Origin: Paracoccus isoporae
GTDB lineage: Bacteria > Pseudomonadota > Alphaproteobacteria > Rhodobacterales > Rhodobacteraceae
Length of the DNA stretch: 64,000 bases
Assembly (NCBI RefSeq): GCF_900101865.1
Contig: NZ_FNAH01000002.1
Coordinates: 310,001 to 374,000 of the forward strand
Reading direction: 5' to 3'
Shown piece after piece: positions 51,332 to 60,803 of the stretch; position 1 is the first letter of the stretch, and the number at the start of each line of letters is the position of its first letter. The notes under the pieces are model-generated. The model saw only the letters and a program-made list of their open reading frames with translations, made no database searches and was not told the DNA's origin. The translations under genes were made by a program, and so were the position numbers.

Positions 51332-51485
51332 CTGTTTGATTCGATGCGGGCCGCCAATCGGCCTGGCCGGGGGCGCGCCCGGCATCGCTGACGCAACCGT
51401 GTCTGCGGGCCGCAGCTTCTGGCGCTGACAAGGCTGCGGACAGGTGCTAACGCTCGTGCCAGACGAACTCAGGAAGGAGCCCTTG

Positions 51486-52472
51486 ATGTCACCGAAATCA
51501 TGCTCGACCGCGCTTGCCGCGATCCTGGCGCTGAGCGCCGCGCCGCTGATGGCCCAGACCACCGCGACCGAGGGCGAGGCCGCCAGCGAGACCCAGCCGG
51601 CCCCTGCGTCGGACAGCAGCGCCGCGCAGAGCGGGATGGACGAAAGCGGCACCGCGGCGACCGAAGCGGCGGGTGAGTCCGACGCCGCCGCGGCTGAGGC
51701 CGAAGCGGAGACCGAGGCCGAGGCAGAGGCTGACGACATGACCGGCACCGAGGCCGCCGGGACGGATGGCGCGGACATGGACGCAGGCGAGAGCGACGAC
51801 ATGGCGGCAGAGAATGCCCCCGCCGCCGCCGCGGGCGCCGAGGACGCGGCCCCGGCAGATGGCGACGCCGCCGAAGCCGCCCCCGCCGAGCCGCAGGTCG
51901 GGGCCTATTACGCGCGCGAGCAGCATGGAAGCTGGACCCTGCGCTGCATCAATTCCGGCACCGGCGCCGATCCGTGCGAGCTCTATCAGCTTCTGCAGGA
52001 TGGCGAAGGCAACTCGGTCGCCGAGATGACGCTGATCCCGCTAGAAAACGGCGGTCAGGCCGTGGCCGGGGCGACGCTGGTCTCGCCGCTGGAGACGGAT
52101 CTGACTCAGGGGATCGGGATGCGCATCGATTCCGGCGAGCTGAAGGGATATCCGTTCAACTTCTGCGCCCCTGTGGGCTGCGTGTCGCGGCTGGGTCTGA
52201 CCGAGGCCGAACTGAACGCGATGAAGCGGGGCAACGCGGCGACGGTCAGCCTGCTGCCCTATGGCGCGACCGAAGAGGAAGTGGTGAACCTGAGCATGTC
52301 GCTGGCAGGGTTCACGGCGGGCTACACCGCGCTGGAAACCGCCGTGGCCGAGATGCGCCAGGCGGCCGAGGCCGCGCAGGCCAATGCCGCCGCGCCGGCG
52401 GAGGGTGCCGAAACGCCGGCAGAGACCCCGGCAGCCATGCCTGCGGAGGGCGAGGCGGCACCGGCCGAGTGA
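51486..52472 (+). CDS. invasion-associated locus B (IalB) family protein with acidic extension
   Basis: 328 residues from ATG 51486, which has AGGAAGGAG upstream. Signal peptide about 1-23 (ALSAAPLMA). Residues 25-137 are an Ala/Glu/Asp-rich, very acidic region of low complexity; the IalB domain follows (about 138-295: GSWTLRCINSG, then FCAPVGC, four Cys likely in two disulfides). The last ~30 residues are again Ala/Pro/Glu-rich. The family is periplasmic; its role outside Bartonella is unknown. Followed by a strong terminator. Confidence 0.85.
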   Translation: MSPKSCSTALAAILALSAAPLMAQTTATEGEAASETQPAPASDSSAAQSGMDESGTAATEAAGESDAAAAEAEAETEAEAEADDMTGTEAAGTDGADMDAGESDDMAAENAPAAAAGAEDAAPADGDAAEAAPAEPQVGAYYAREQHGSWTLRCINSGTGADPCELYQLLQDGEGNSVAEMTLIPLENGGQAVAGATLVSPLETDLTQGIGMRIDSGELKGYPFNFCAPVGCVSRLGLTEAELNAMKRGNAATVSLLPYGATEEEVVNLSMSLAGFTAGYTALETAVAEMRQAAEAAQANAAAPAEGAETPAETPAAMPAEGEAAPAE

Positions 52473-52501
52473 TCCGGCCAGCCACGACAACGCATTGAAA
52501 A

Positions 52502-52524
52502 GGGGGCCGGCTGGCCCCCTTTTT
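52502..52524 (+). terminator. intrinsic terminator of the IalB-family gene
   Basis: GGGGGCC-GGCT-GGCCCCC followed by TTTTT, preceded by AAAA, so it can work in both directions. 30 bases beyond the stop; the convergent PlsC-like gene ends 36 bases further on and may share it. Confidence 0.9.
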
Positions 52525-52559
52525 ATCTGTTCGCCGATCCGCCGCGCGCCCGCGCGGGA

Positions 52560-53459
52560 TCACACATGGCGGATGATGCGTCGCTTCATCAGCCGCGAGG
52601 TGGAGACCGGGCGGGTGTCGTCCGGCTCGGGCAGGCCCAGCACGATGCGGCGCAGCATCTCGATTGCCTCATCGCTTTTCGCGGGCAGCGAGGCCGGAGA
52701 GACCGGCGCGCCGACGGTGATCTGGTATTGCTGCCCGGCCTTGTTCAGCACCTCATGGAACAGTGTCACGTCGCGCAGCGTCGGGTGGATCGCGTCGAAC
52801 AGGTAGAACAGGATCGAGTTGCGCGCCCGGATGCGCAGCGGGATGACCGGCACCCCCATCTTGCGCGCGATCATTGCCGCCGAGGCCATCCAGGGGCGTT
52901 CATGCAGCGTCATGCCGCGCCGCTTGGCCAGCCGTCCCGAGGGGAAGATCAGCCCGATCCGGTCCTCGGCCAGCCAGGCGCGGGTCTGCTCCATCGTGGC
53001 GCGGGTCTTGGCATGGCTGCGCTTCTCGGTGCGCCATTCGACCGGCACGATCATGTCCTGCAATTGCGGCAGAACCCGCAGGATGTCCTGATTCGTGTAG
53101 ATGAACAGATCCGGGCGGACCCGGCCGATCAGCGAATAGAGCACGATCCCGTCGGCAATGCCGGTCGGATGGTTCGCCACGATCAGCGCCGGTCCGGTCT
53201 TCGGGATATGGTCCAGACCCGAGACTTCCAGATCACGGATGATGAGCCGGTCCATATGGCGGAAAATATCGGCGGTGGAGCGGTCGCGGAACTCCGCGCC
53301 CAGATCCAGCGTGCGGGGATAGCCCAGCATCTGCATCAGGATGCGCCGCGCCACCCGGTGATGCAACCGGCCCGAGAACAGCCAGGGCGCCCGCTCCTCG
53401 ATTAGCGGGTCGAGACGGTGCTGCATCTCGTTACGGGGATTATCCAACGGCCCGGTCAT
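52560..53459 (-). CDS. lysophospholipid acyltransferase-like protein (PlsC fold)
   Basis: 299 residues from ATG 53459. Acyltransferase block I reads NHPTGIADG (His then Asp with five residues between, a variant of the usual HX4D), block III reads FPSGRLAKR, and VIPLRIRARNS is block IV. This variant is seen in OlsA/hemolysin-like acyltransferases, so the acceptor may be an ornithine- or lyso-lipid; not determinable here. The stop of pepN, on the same strand, lies 59 bases upstream of the start. Confidence 0.85.
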   Translation of the reverse strand: MTGPLDNPRNEMQHRLDPLIEERAPWLFSGRLHHRVARRILMQMLGYPRTLDLGAEFRDRSTADIFRHMDRLIIRDLEVSGLDHIPKTGPALIVANHPTGIADGIVLYSLIGRVRPDLFIYTNQDILRVLPQLQDMIVPVEWRTEKRSHAKTRATMEQTRAWLAEDRIGLIFPSGRLAKRRGMTLHERPWMASAAMIARKMGVPVIPLRIRARNSILFYLFDAIHPTLRDVTLFHEVLNKAGQQYQITVGAPVSPASLPAKSDEAIEMLRRIVLGLPEPDDTRPVSTSRLMKRRIIRHV

Positions 53460-53518
53460 GCTGGGGATTATCGCCGGGCGCGCGGAGGGCCGCAAGGGGC
53501 CTCCGCGCGTCAAGCAGG

Positions 53519-56095
53519 TCATGTGGCATTGCGGATGCGGCCAATCATTTCGCCCAGATTGCGCGACAGGGCGGGGGCGGACAGGATCCGGTCAAGCGCC
53601 GCCTCGGCGTGTTTCCGCCGATCCGCGTCATAGCGCGTCCAGCTTTCGAACGCCGCCGACATGCGCGCGGCGATCTGGGGATTGACCGCATCCATCTTCA
53701 GCAGCCAGTCGGCCAGGAAATCGTAACCCGTGCCGTCCGCGGCATGGAACCCGGCATGGTTGGCGGTCAGCCCGCCGATCAGCGCGCGGAAGCGGTTGGG
53801 GTTCTTCCAGTCGAAATCGTCGCGGGCGGCGAGGTGTTGCGCCACCGCGACCGCCTGGTCCGGCTCGGCATGGAGGGGTTGCAGCATGAACCATTTGTCG
53901 ATGACCAGCCGCACCCCGCTGAATTCGCGATGAAACTCGGAGAGGGCCTGCTGCGCGTCACCCGCCTGGATCATCAGCCCGAGCGCCCCGGCGCGCTCGG
54001 TCATGTTGCCCGCCTCTGCAAACAGCGCGGCGGCGCGGCGGCCACCGTCGATCCGGTTCAGCAGCGCGAGCGCGGCCAGCCGCAGCGACCGCCGGCCCGA
54101 CTGGTCGGCATCCGGGCGATAGGGCGCGCTCACCTCCATCCGCGCATAGACCGCCTCGAGTGCTGCTTCGTGGCGCCGGGCGATCTCGGTCGCGAGTGCC
54201 TCTCGGGCCGCATGGATGGCGTCGGGGTCGGGCGTGGTGCCGCCCTGCGCCTGAACCGTGGCGATCTCCTCCTCGGACGGCAGGCGCAGGCACAAGGCGA
54301 GGAAGGCTGGATCTGCCGCCTCATCGGCAAGAAGCTGCCCGATCGCGTCGAGATATTCCGCGCCGGGCGATTCGCCCCGCAGCATCGCCAGCAGCGTCTC
54401 GCGGGCCAGTTGCCGACCGGCCTCCCACCGCGCGAAGGGATCGGTGTCGTGCGAGAGCAGGAAGGCGCGGGTCGTGGCATCCATCTGGCGGTCCAGCATG
54501 ACCGGCGCCGAGAACCCGCGCAGCGCCGAGACAACCGGACGCGCCGCCAGCCCGTCAAAGCTGAATTCCTGTTCAGCTTCGGTCATCTCCAGCACGGTGG
54601 TCGGCACCACCTCATCGCCATTGGGCGAGATCAGCCCCACGGCAATCGGGATGACGCGGGGCGGCTTGTCGTCCTGTCCCGGCGTGGGCGGGGTGGACTG
54701 GGCAAAGCGCAGGGTCAGATGCCCGTCCTGCCAGTCCTCGGTCATGGTCACGACCGGCGTGCCCGCGTCGGTATACCACCGCTTGAATTGCGACAGGTCG
54801 CGGCCGGTCGCATCCTCGAACACCTTCAACCAGTCCTCGATCGTGGCCGCATCGCCGTCATGGCGGTCGAAATACAGGCCGAGCGCCTTGTCGTACCCCT
54901 CATCGCCCACCAGCAGCTTGAGCATGCCGATTACCTCGGCGCCCTTCTCATAGACGGTGGCGGTGTAGAAATTGTTGATCTCCACATAGGAGTCCGGTCG
55001 CACCGGATGGGCGAGCGGGCCCTGATCCTCGCGGAACTGGCGCGCGCGCAGGGTCAGAACATCCTCGATCCGTTTGACCGCCGCGCTGCGCATGTCCGCG
55101 GTGAATTGCTGGTCGCGGAACACGGTCAGCCCTTCCTTCAGGCAAAGCTGGAACCAGTCGCGGCAGGTGATGCGGTTGCCGGTCCAGTTGTGGAAATATT
55201 CATGCGCGATCACCCCCTCGATCCGCTCGTAATCGGCATCGGTGGCGGTGTCGGGCGAGGCGAGCACCAACTTGGAGTTGAAGATGTTCAGCCCCTTGTT
55301 CTCCATCGCGCCCATGTTGAAATCATCCACCGCGACAATGTTGAACAAATCGAGATCATATTCGCGGCCGTAAACCTTCTCGTCCCATTCCATCGAACGG
55401 ATCAGGCTTTCCAGCGCGTAATCGGCGCGGCTCTCATCGCCGGGGCGGACCCAGACATTCAGCGCCACATCGCGGCCCGATGCGGTGGTGAACTGTCCCG
55501 ACACGGCGCGCAGATCACCGGCGACGAGCGCGAAGAGATAGGCGGGTTTGGGCCAGGGATCGTGCCAGACCGCGACGCCGTCCCCGGCGCTGACCGGATT
55601 GCCGTTGGACAGCAGCACCGGCAGATCGGCGCGCAGCGTGACCCGGAACGGGGCCATCACGTCGGGGCGGTCGGGATAGGGGGTGATATGTCGAAACCCC
55701 TCGGCCTCGCACTGGGTGCAGAAGATGCCGCCGGACAGATACAGCCCCTCGAAGGCGGTATTGGCCGACGGGTTGACGACCACTTCGCTGGACAGGGTGA
55801 AGCTGCCCTCGGCCGGGGCGTCGATGCGCAGGATCTCGCCGTCGCGCCGCCATTGCGCGGCGTCGAGCTCGGCCCCGTCGATGGCCAGGCGGCGCAGATC
55901 CACCGCCTTGCCGATATCCAGCACGAGTGCGCCCGGCGCGCGGCGGGAAAAATCCAGTTCGGCCAGTATGCTGCTCGCCTCCGCCGCCAGCGTCACGTCG
56001 AGGCGGGTCTCGGTCAGCGCGAACGGATAGGGGCGGTAATCGGACAGTTGCGTCGGAACTTGGGCGGCGGGGGCATCGAGCGACTTATCTGCCAT
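53519..56095 (-). CDS. pepN: aminopeptidase N (PepN)
   Basis: M1 zinc aminopeptidase, 858 residues. Substrate motif GAMEN at 262-266, zinc site H298-E-x-x-H302 (HEYFH) and the third ligand Glu321 in the CLKEGL stretch. Cytosolic, releases N-terminal residues from peptides. E. coli-type length. Divergent from the acidic repeat-protein gene after a 153-base gap. Confidence 0.97.
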   Translation of the reverse strand: MADKSLDAPAAQVPTQLSDYRPYPFALTETRLDVTLAAEASSILAELDFSRRAPGALVLDIGKAVDLRRLAIDGAELDAAQWRRDGEILRIDAPAEGSFTLSSEVVVNPSANTAFEGLYLSGGIFCTQCEAEGFRHITPYPDRPDVMAPFRVTLRADLPVLLSNGNPVSAGDGVAVWHDPWPKPAYLFALVAGDLRAVSGQFTTASGRDVALNVWVRPGDESRADYALESLIRSMEWDEKVYGREYDLDLFNIVAVDDFNMGAMENKGLNIFNSKLVLASPDTATDADYERIEGVIAHEYFHNWTGNRITCRDWFQLCLKEGLTVFRDQQFTADMRSAAVKRIEDVLTLRARQFREDQGPLAHPVRPDSYVEINNFYTATVYEKGAEVIGMLKLLVGDEGYDKALGLYFDRHDGDAATIEDWLKVFEDATGRDLSQFKRWYTDAGTPVVTMTEDWQDGHLTLRFAQSTPPTPGQDDKPPRVIPIAVGLISPNGDEVVPTTVLEMTEAEQEFSFDGLAARPVVSALRGFSAPVMLDRQMDATTRAFLLSHDTDPFARWEAGRQLARETLLAMLRGESPGAEYLDAIGQLLADEAADPAFLALCLRLPSEEEIATVQAQGGTTPDPDAIHAAREALATEIARRHEAALEAVYARMEVSAPYRPDADQSGRRSLRLAALALLNRIDGGRRAAALFAEAGNMTERAGALGLMIQAGDAQQALSEFHREFSGVRLVIDKWFMLQPLHAEPDQAVAVAQHLAARDDFDWKNPNRFRALIGGLTANHAGFHAADGTGYDFLADWLLKMDAVNPQIAARMSAAFESWTRYDADRRKHAEAALDRILSAPALSRNLGEMIGRIRNAT

Positions 56096-56248
56096 TCTAT
56101 CAGGACCTTTCGGAAAAATGCTTCTGCCGTGGGAACTTGTCGTCTTGCGCTCGAGTTAAGCGCAGGATAGCCGCCTCGCAAGTCGGGCGTGTCAAACGCG
56201 ACCGGCTTGGGTGAGAGGGCCCGGCTGATTGATTTGAAGGAGACCAAT

Positions 56249-56983
56249 ATGGCCAACTACGATCCGAACGATCCGAACAAGACCACTGTGCGCGAGACCT
56301 ATGTCGAACCGGTCGAGAAGCGCTCTTCTCCGCTGCCGCTGATTATTGGCATCCTTCTGGCACTGGCCCTGGCCTATTTCGTGCTGACGCGCTTCATGGG
56401 CAGCGACGATGAGGTCGTGGTCGAGGATGAGGTCGTGGTTGAAGAGCCCGCCGCCGACGCCACCACCGAGGCCGAAGTGACCGACGAGGCTGCGGTTGAC
56501 GCGGCTGCGGTCGAGGAAGACGCCGAAGAGGTCGCGGCTGATGCCGACATGGCCGCGGATGAGGCTGTCGAGACGACCGAAGATGCCGCCGCCGACACGG
56601 CTGACGCGGCAGGCGATGCGGCCACCGACGCGGCGGACGCCACCGAAGATGCGGCGGCCGGTGCTGCCGATGCGACGGAAGATGCTGCCGACGCCACCGC
56701 CGATGCAGCGGGCGACGCGGTTGACGCCACCGAGGATGCCGCCGCGGGTGCGGCCGACGCGACCGAAGATGCCGCCGAGAGCGCGGCTGACACCGCCGGT
56801 GACGCGGTCGACGCCACCGGTGACGCGGCAAGCGATGCGGCCGACACCGTGACCGACGCGGCCGGCGACGCCGCCGATGCCGTGACCGATGCAGCGAGCG
56901 ACGCCGGCGACGCGGTCAGCGATGCGGTGGACGGCACCGACGACGCGATCGTGATCGAGGAAGAGCCCGCGACCACCAACTGA
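56249..56983 (+). CDS. membrane-anchored, highly acidic 11/7-residue repeat protein
   Basis: 244 residues, start ATG 56249 behind AAGGAGA. N-terminal 28 residues are polar, one membrane helix at about 29-47 (LPLIIGILLALALAYFVLT), then an acidic Ala/Asp/Glu/Thr-rich stretch with no Lys or Arg after residue 48. Residues 112-231 are made of 11-residue units starting DA(A/V), with 7-residue units interspersed: four 11s, a 7, two 11s, a 7, three 11s, a 7. This pattern suits an amphipathic helix or coiled coil, as in LEA or apolipoprotein-like proteins. No family was recognised. It ends at a strong terminator. Confidence 0.8.
   Translation: MANYDPNDPNKTTVRETYVEPVEKRSSPLPLIIGILLALALAYFVLTRFMGSDDEVVVEDEVVVEEPAADATTEAEVTDEAAVDAAAVEEDAEEVAADADMAADEAVETTEDAAADTADAAGDAATDAADATEDAAAGAADATEDAADATADAAGDAVDATEDAAAGAADATEDAAESAADTAGDAVDATGDAASDAADTVTDAAGDAADAVTDAASDAGDAVSDAVDGTDDAIVIEEEPATTN
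56582..56941 (+). repeat. coding tandem repeat (33- and 21-base units) in the acidic repeat protein
   Basis: 360 bases encoding nine 11-residue and three 7-residue units such as DAAAGAADATE, DAAESAADTAG and DAVDATE. Codons vary between units, so the peptide pattern is better conserved than the DNA. Confidence 0.75.
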
Positions 56984-57047
56984 TCGGCCCTGCCGGTCCG
57001 GGCGCGCCCGTCGCGGCGCGTCCTTTCCGGACTGCCGGACATGACTG

Positions 57048-57079
57048 CGCCGCCGCGATCCCCGTCGCGGCGGCGTTTT
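57048..57079 (+). terminator. intrinsic terminator of the acidic repeat-protein gene
   Basis: CGCCGCCGCGA / TCGCGGCGGCG (11-bp perfect stem, 6-base loop) then TTTT. Confidence 0.85.
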
Positions 57080-57146
57080 CACGCGACGTCGGAAGATTTC
57101 CCTGCGCCGGTCGCCAGATAATCGCAAATGACTCGCTCTCACGCGC

Positions 57147-57176
57147 TTGTGAAACTTTCTTGCGCGATGCTATGCA
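57147..57176 (+). promoter_or_regulatory. possible promoter for pntAB
   Basis: TTGTGA at 57147-57152, 18-base spacer, TATGCA at 57171-57176; pntA starts 25 bases on. Weak matches. Confidence 0.35.
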
Positions 57177-57200
57177 AGTGGCGACCGACATCGAAAGGGG

Positions 57201-58781
57201 ATGGCGATGAAGATTGGCGCATTGAAGGAGAGCCACGAGGGCGAGGCGCGGGTGGGGATTACCCCCAGCTCGACCGCGTTTCTGAAAAAGCTCGGGCATG
57301 AGGTGTTCATCGAGACCGGCGCGGGCGAGAAGGCCGGGTTTTCGGATCAGGATTACGAGGCGGCGGGGGTCACCGTGCTGCCTTCGGCGCAGGAATTGAC
57401 CGACGGCGTCGATGTCGTGGTCAAGGTGCGCCAGCCGCAGGACGGCGAGATCGGCCGGATGCGCGAGGGGCAGACGCTGATTTCGCATTTCTACCCGGCG
57501 CAGAACGAGGATCTGCTGGCCAAGGCCAAGGATCAGGGCATCACCGCCATCGCCATGGACATGGTGCCGCGCATCAGCCGGGCCCAGAAGATGGATGCGC
57601 TCTCCTCGATGGCCAATATCGCGGGATACCGCGCGGTGATCGAGGCGGCGAATAATTTCCCGCGCTTCTTCACCGGGCAGGTGACGGCCGCGGGCAAGGT
57701 GCCGCCGGCCAAGGTGCTGGTGGTGGGCGCAGGCGTGGCGGGGCTGGCTGCGATCGGCGCCGCGACCAGCCTTGGCGCACAGGTTTTCGCGTTCGATGTG
57801 CGCCCCGAAGTGGCCGAGCAGATCGAATCGATGGGGGCGGAGTTCGTCTATCTCGACTTCGAGGAAGAGACCAAGGACGGGGCCGAAACCGGCGGCTACG
57901 CCGCGCCGTCGAGCCCGGAATTCCGTGAAAAGCAGCTCGAGAAATTCCGCGAACTCGCGCCGGAGATGGACATTGTCATCACCACCGCGCTGATCCCCGG
58001 CCGCGACGCGCCGGTGCTGTGGACGAAGGATATGGTCGAGGCGATGAAGACCGGCAGCGTCATCGTCGATCTGGCCGCCGAGAAGGGTGGGAATTGCGAG
58101 TTGACCGAGCCCGATCAGCGCATCGTCAGCGAGAACGGCGTGGTCATCATCGGCTATACCGATTTCCCGTCGCGGATGGCCACGCAGGCATCCGAACTCT
58201 ACGGCAACAATATCCGCCATTTCGTGACCGATCTGACGCCCGGCAAGGACGGCGTGATCGATCACAACATGGAGGACGACGTGATCCGCGGCGCGACCGT
58301 CGCCCATGCGGGCGAGGTGACCTATCCGCCGCCCAAGCCCAAGGTCGCGGCCATCGCGGCGCAGAAGCCGAAAGAGAAAAAGAAAGACCTGACCGCCGAG
58401 GAGCGCCGCGCCGCCGAGGTGGCCGCGTTCAAGGCCGAGACGAAAAGCCAGGTGACGCTGCTGGCCGGGGGCGGCATCCTGCTGCTGCTGATCGGCCTCG
58501 TCGCCCCGGCCAGCTTCATGTCGCATTTCATCGTCTTCGTGCTGGCCTGTTTCGTGGGCTTCAAGGTGATCTGGAACGTGGCGCATTCGCTGCACACGCC
58601 GCTGATGGCGATCACCAACGCAATCTCCTCGATCATCATCCTGGGCGCGCTGATGCAGATCGGCTCGGGCCACTGGCTGGTGGTGATCCTCGCGTCGCTC
58701 GCCGTGCTGATGGCGGGCGTCAATATCTTCGGTGGCTTCCTCGTCACAAGGCGCATGCTCGCCATGTTCCAGAAATCGTAA
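57201..58781 (+). CDS. pntA: NAD(P) transhydrogenase alpha subunit
   Basis: Proton-translocating transhydrogenase that makes NADPH from NADH. 526 residues with both the soluble NAD-binding domain ([19 protein letters not shown] at the N-terminus; [20 protein letters not shown] fold) and a C-terminal domain of about four membrane helices from about residue 420. This is the fused form, not the split pntAA/pntAB of Rhodospirillum. ATG 57201 or 57207 could be the start. pntB follows 13 bases after the stop. Confidence 0.95.
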   Translation: MAMKIGALKESHEGEARVGITPSSTAFLKKLGHEVFIETGAGEKAGFSDQDYEAAGVTVLPSAQELTDGVDVVVKVRQPQDGEIGRMREGQTLISHFYPAQNEDLLAKAKDQGITAIAMDMVPRISRAQKMDALSSMANIAGYRAVIEAANNFPRFFTGQVTAAGKVPPAKVLVVGAGVAGLAAIGAATSLGAQVFAFDVRPEVAEQIESMGAEFVYLDFEEETKDGAETGGYAAPSSPEFREKQLEKFRELAPEMDIVITTALIPGRDAPVLWTKDMVEAMKTGSVIVDLAAEKGGNCELTEPDQRIVSENGVVIIGYTDFPSRMATQASELYGNNIRHFVTDLTPGKDGVIDHNMEDDVIRGATVAHAGEVTYPPPKPKVAAIAAQKPKEKKKDLTAEERRAAEVAAFKAETKSQVTLLAGGGILLLLIGLVAPASFMSHFIVFVLACFVGFKVIWNVAHSLHTPLMAITNAISSIIILGALMQIGSGHWLVVILASLAVLMAGVNIFGGFLVTRRMLAMFQKS

Positions 58782-58794
58782 GGGGAGAGGACGC

Positions 58795-60285
58795 ATGGAA
58801 TACGGATTTACCACCGCCGCCTATGTCGTTGCGGCGATTCTGTTCATCCTTTCGCTCGGGGGGTTGTCTGGTCAGGAAAGCGCCAAGCGCGCCATCTGGT
58901 ACGGCATTGTCGGCATGGGGCTTGCCGTTCTGGCGACGCTGTTCGGGCCGGGTGCAGGGAACTGGTGGCTGTCGGTCATCCTGATCGCGATTGGCGGCGG
59001 GGTCGGTTACGTCGTCGCCAAGCGCGTGCAGATGACCGAGATGCCGCAGCTTGTCGCCGCGATGCACAGCCTGGTCGGTCTCGCCGCCGTTTTCGTCGGC
59101 TTCAACGCCCAGCTTGAACTGGGCCGGGTGCTGCGCGCCAAGGCGGCCGGGCTGCCCGATGCGGTGGCCGTCACCGGCGAGCAGGGCGCTGCCGTCATCC
59201 CGGTCAACCTGTTCCGCGGCTTTGCCGAGGTGCTGACCCACAAGACCCCGGCCGAGCTGAACATGCTCCAGATCGAGGTGTTCCTGGGCGTGTTCATCGG
59301 GGCCGTCACCTTCACCGGCTCCATCGTCGCCTTCGGCAAGCTGGCCGGCAAGATCGACGGCAAGCCCAGGAAACTGCCCGGCGGGCATCTGCTGAACGCG
59401 GGCGCGGCGATCCTGTCGCTGATCCTCGGGCTGATGTATATCGGCGATGTCGGGCCGTCCTTCTTCTGGCTGATCCTGATCGCGCTGCTGGCATGTTTCA
59501 TCGGCTGGCATCTCATCATGGGGATCGGCGGCGCGGACATGCCGGTCGTGGTGTCGATGCTGAACAGCTATTCCGGCTGGGCGGCGGCGGCCATCGGCTT
59601 CACCCTGTCGAACGACCTGCTGATCGTGACGGGTGCGCTTGTCGGCTCTTCCGGTGCGATCCTGTCCTATATCATGTGCAAGGCGATGAACCGGAACTTC
59701 GTCAGCGTGATCCTGGGCGGGTTCGGCGGAGAGACCGGCCCGGCCGCCGAGATCGAGGGCGAACAGGTGCCGATCGACGCCGATGGCGTGGCCACCGCGC
59801 TGAACGAGGCCGACAGCGTCGTCATCGTGCCGGGTTATGGCATGGCCGTGGCCCAGGCCCAGCAGGCGGTGAGCGAGCTGACCCGCAAGCTGCGCGCCGC
59901 GGGCAAGGAGGTGCGTTTCGCCATTCACCCGGTCGCGGGCCGTTTGCCGGGTCACATGAACGTGCTTTTGGCCGAGGCCAAGGTGCCCTACGACATCGTG
60001 CTGGAGATGGAGGAGATCAACGATGACTTCCCCTCGACCGATGTGGTGATCGTCATCGGCTCGAATGACATCGTGAACCCGGCCGCGCAGGACGATCCGA
60101 ACAGCCCCATCGCCGGGATGCCGGTGCTGGAGGTGTGGAAGGCCAAGAATGTCTTTGTCTCCAAGCGGGGGCAGGGGACCGGCTATTCCGGCATCGAGAA
60201 CCCGCTTTTCTTCAAGGAGAATACGCGGATGTTCTATGGCGACGCGAAGGATTCGATCAACGCCTTGCTGCCGCTGGTGGAATAG
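58795..60285 (+). CDS. pntB: NAD(P) transhydrogenase beta subunit
   Basis: 496 residues from ATG 58795, which has AGGGGAGAGG just upstream. Membrane domain of eight to nine helices (about 3-280), then the NADP-binding domain with [15 protein letters not shown] and [14 protein letters not shown]. Partner of pntA. Ends before a strong terminator. Confidence 0.96.
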   Translation: MEYGFTTAAYVVAAILFILSLGGLSGQESAKRAIWYGIVGMGLAVLATLFGPGAGNWWLSVILIAIGGGVGYVVAKRVQMTEMPQLVAAMHSLVGLAAVFVGFNAQLELGRVLRAKAAGLPDAVAVTGEQGAAVIPVNLFRGFAEVLTHKTPAELNMLQIEVFLGVFIGAVTFTGSIVAFGKLAGKIDGKPRKLPGGHLLNAGAAILSLILGLMYIGDVGPSFFWLILIALLACFIGWHLIMGIGGADMPVVVSMLNSYSGWAAAAIGFTLSNDLLIVTGALVGSSGAILSYIMCKAMNRNFVSVILGGFGGETGPAAEIEGEQVPIDADGVATALNEADSVVIVPGYGMAVAQAQQAVSELTRKLRAAGKEVRFAIHPVAGRLPGHMNVLLAEAKVPYDIVLEMEEINDDFPSTDVVIVIGSNDIVNPAAQDDPNSPIAGMPVLEVWKAKNVFVSKRGQGTGYSGIENPLFFKENTRMFYGDAKDSINALLPLVE

Positions 60286-60308
60286 CATCAGCCTATCCGA
60301 ACCTGCGG

Positions 60309-60334
60309 GGCGGGCCGGAGGGCCCGCCTTTTTT
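60309..60334 (+). terminator. intrinsic terminator of pntAB
   Basis: GGCGGGCC-GGAG-GGCCCGCC then TTTTTT, 24 bases after the pntB stop. Confidence 0.9.
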
Positions 60335-60397
60335 CTTCATCGAATCAGGGATTTGCGATACTCTCGCGGCGTGGATCAGTTATGAGGTTTCCCCGTC

Positions 60398-60742
60398 ATG
60401 TCCCTGAAATTCGCGCTGCTGCTGTCGTTCCTCGCCACCCCAGCCATGGCCCAGGATTGTTCGCCGATCCGCTTCGCGCCCGGCGAATCCGGCGCCTTCG
60501 TCAAGGGCGATGCCCCGGCAGAGGGCTCGGCCTGTTATTCCATCGACCTGCGCCCCGGTCAGAAATTCTTTGCCGAGATCGTCACCGGCCAGGCGGATAT
60601 CGCGATCTCCATCCCCGGCATCGGCGATAACCGCAACACGTTCAGCTTTGTCACCCAGCAAAGCCGCTATGAGCTGTGGGTCCATCAGACCTTCCGCGCG
60701 GTGGAGGATGCGCCGTTCACCATGCTGGTCCGCGTCGATTGA
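60398..60742 (+). CDS. small secreted protein of unknown function
   Basis: 114 residues with a signal peptide (LLLSFLATPAMAQ, cleavage after Ala18). The mature ~96-residue part has two Cys (DCSPIRF, ACYSID) that may form a disulfide, and beta-rich runs (FFAEIVTGQADIAISIP). Not recognised; the shape resembles small beta-sandwich periplasmic domains. ATG 60398 is the likely start. Confidence 0.7.
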   Translation: MSLKFALLLSFLATPAMAQDCSPIRFAPGESGAFVKGDAPAEGSACYSIDLRPGQKFFAEIVTGQADIAISIPGIGDNRNTFSFVTQQSRYELWVHQTFRAVEDAPFTMLVRVD

Positions 60743-60803
60743 GAGAGGGTCAGGGCAGGGGCGCGGCAAACGGTGCCATGCCCCCGCCGAGCCGGCAGGA
60801 CAG

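Larger units (their letters stand above)
51029..51485. other. 457-base gene-free region with two orphan terminators
   Basis: Between the HerA-like gene (minus) and the IalB-family gene (plus). It carries two complete intrinsic terminators on the plus strand with no plus-strand gene upstream of them. That implies short transcripts ending at about 51196 and 51331. Two short open frames here have no family features. Confidence 0.6.

Noticed and set aside
51209-51391. 60-codon plus-strand frame in the gene-free region
   Set aside because: No ribosome site, no family features, and it runs through the second terminator hairpin.
51195-51431. 78-codon minus-strand frame in the same region
   Set aside because: Crosses both terminators and has no recognisable domain.
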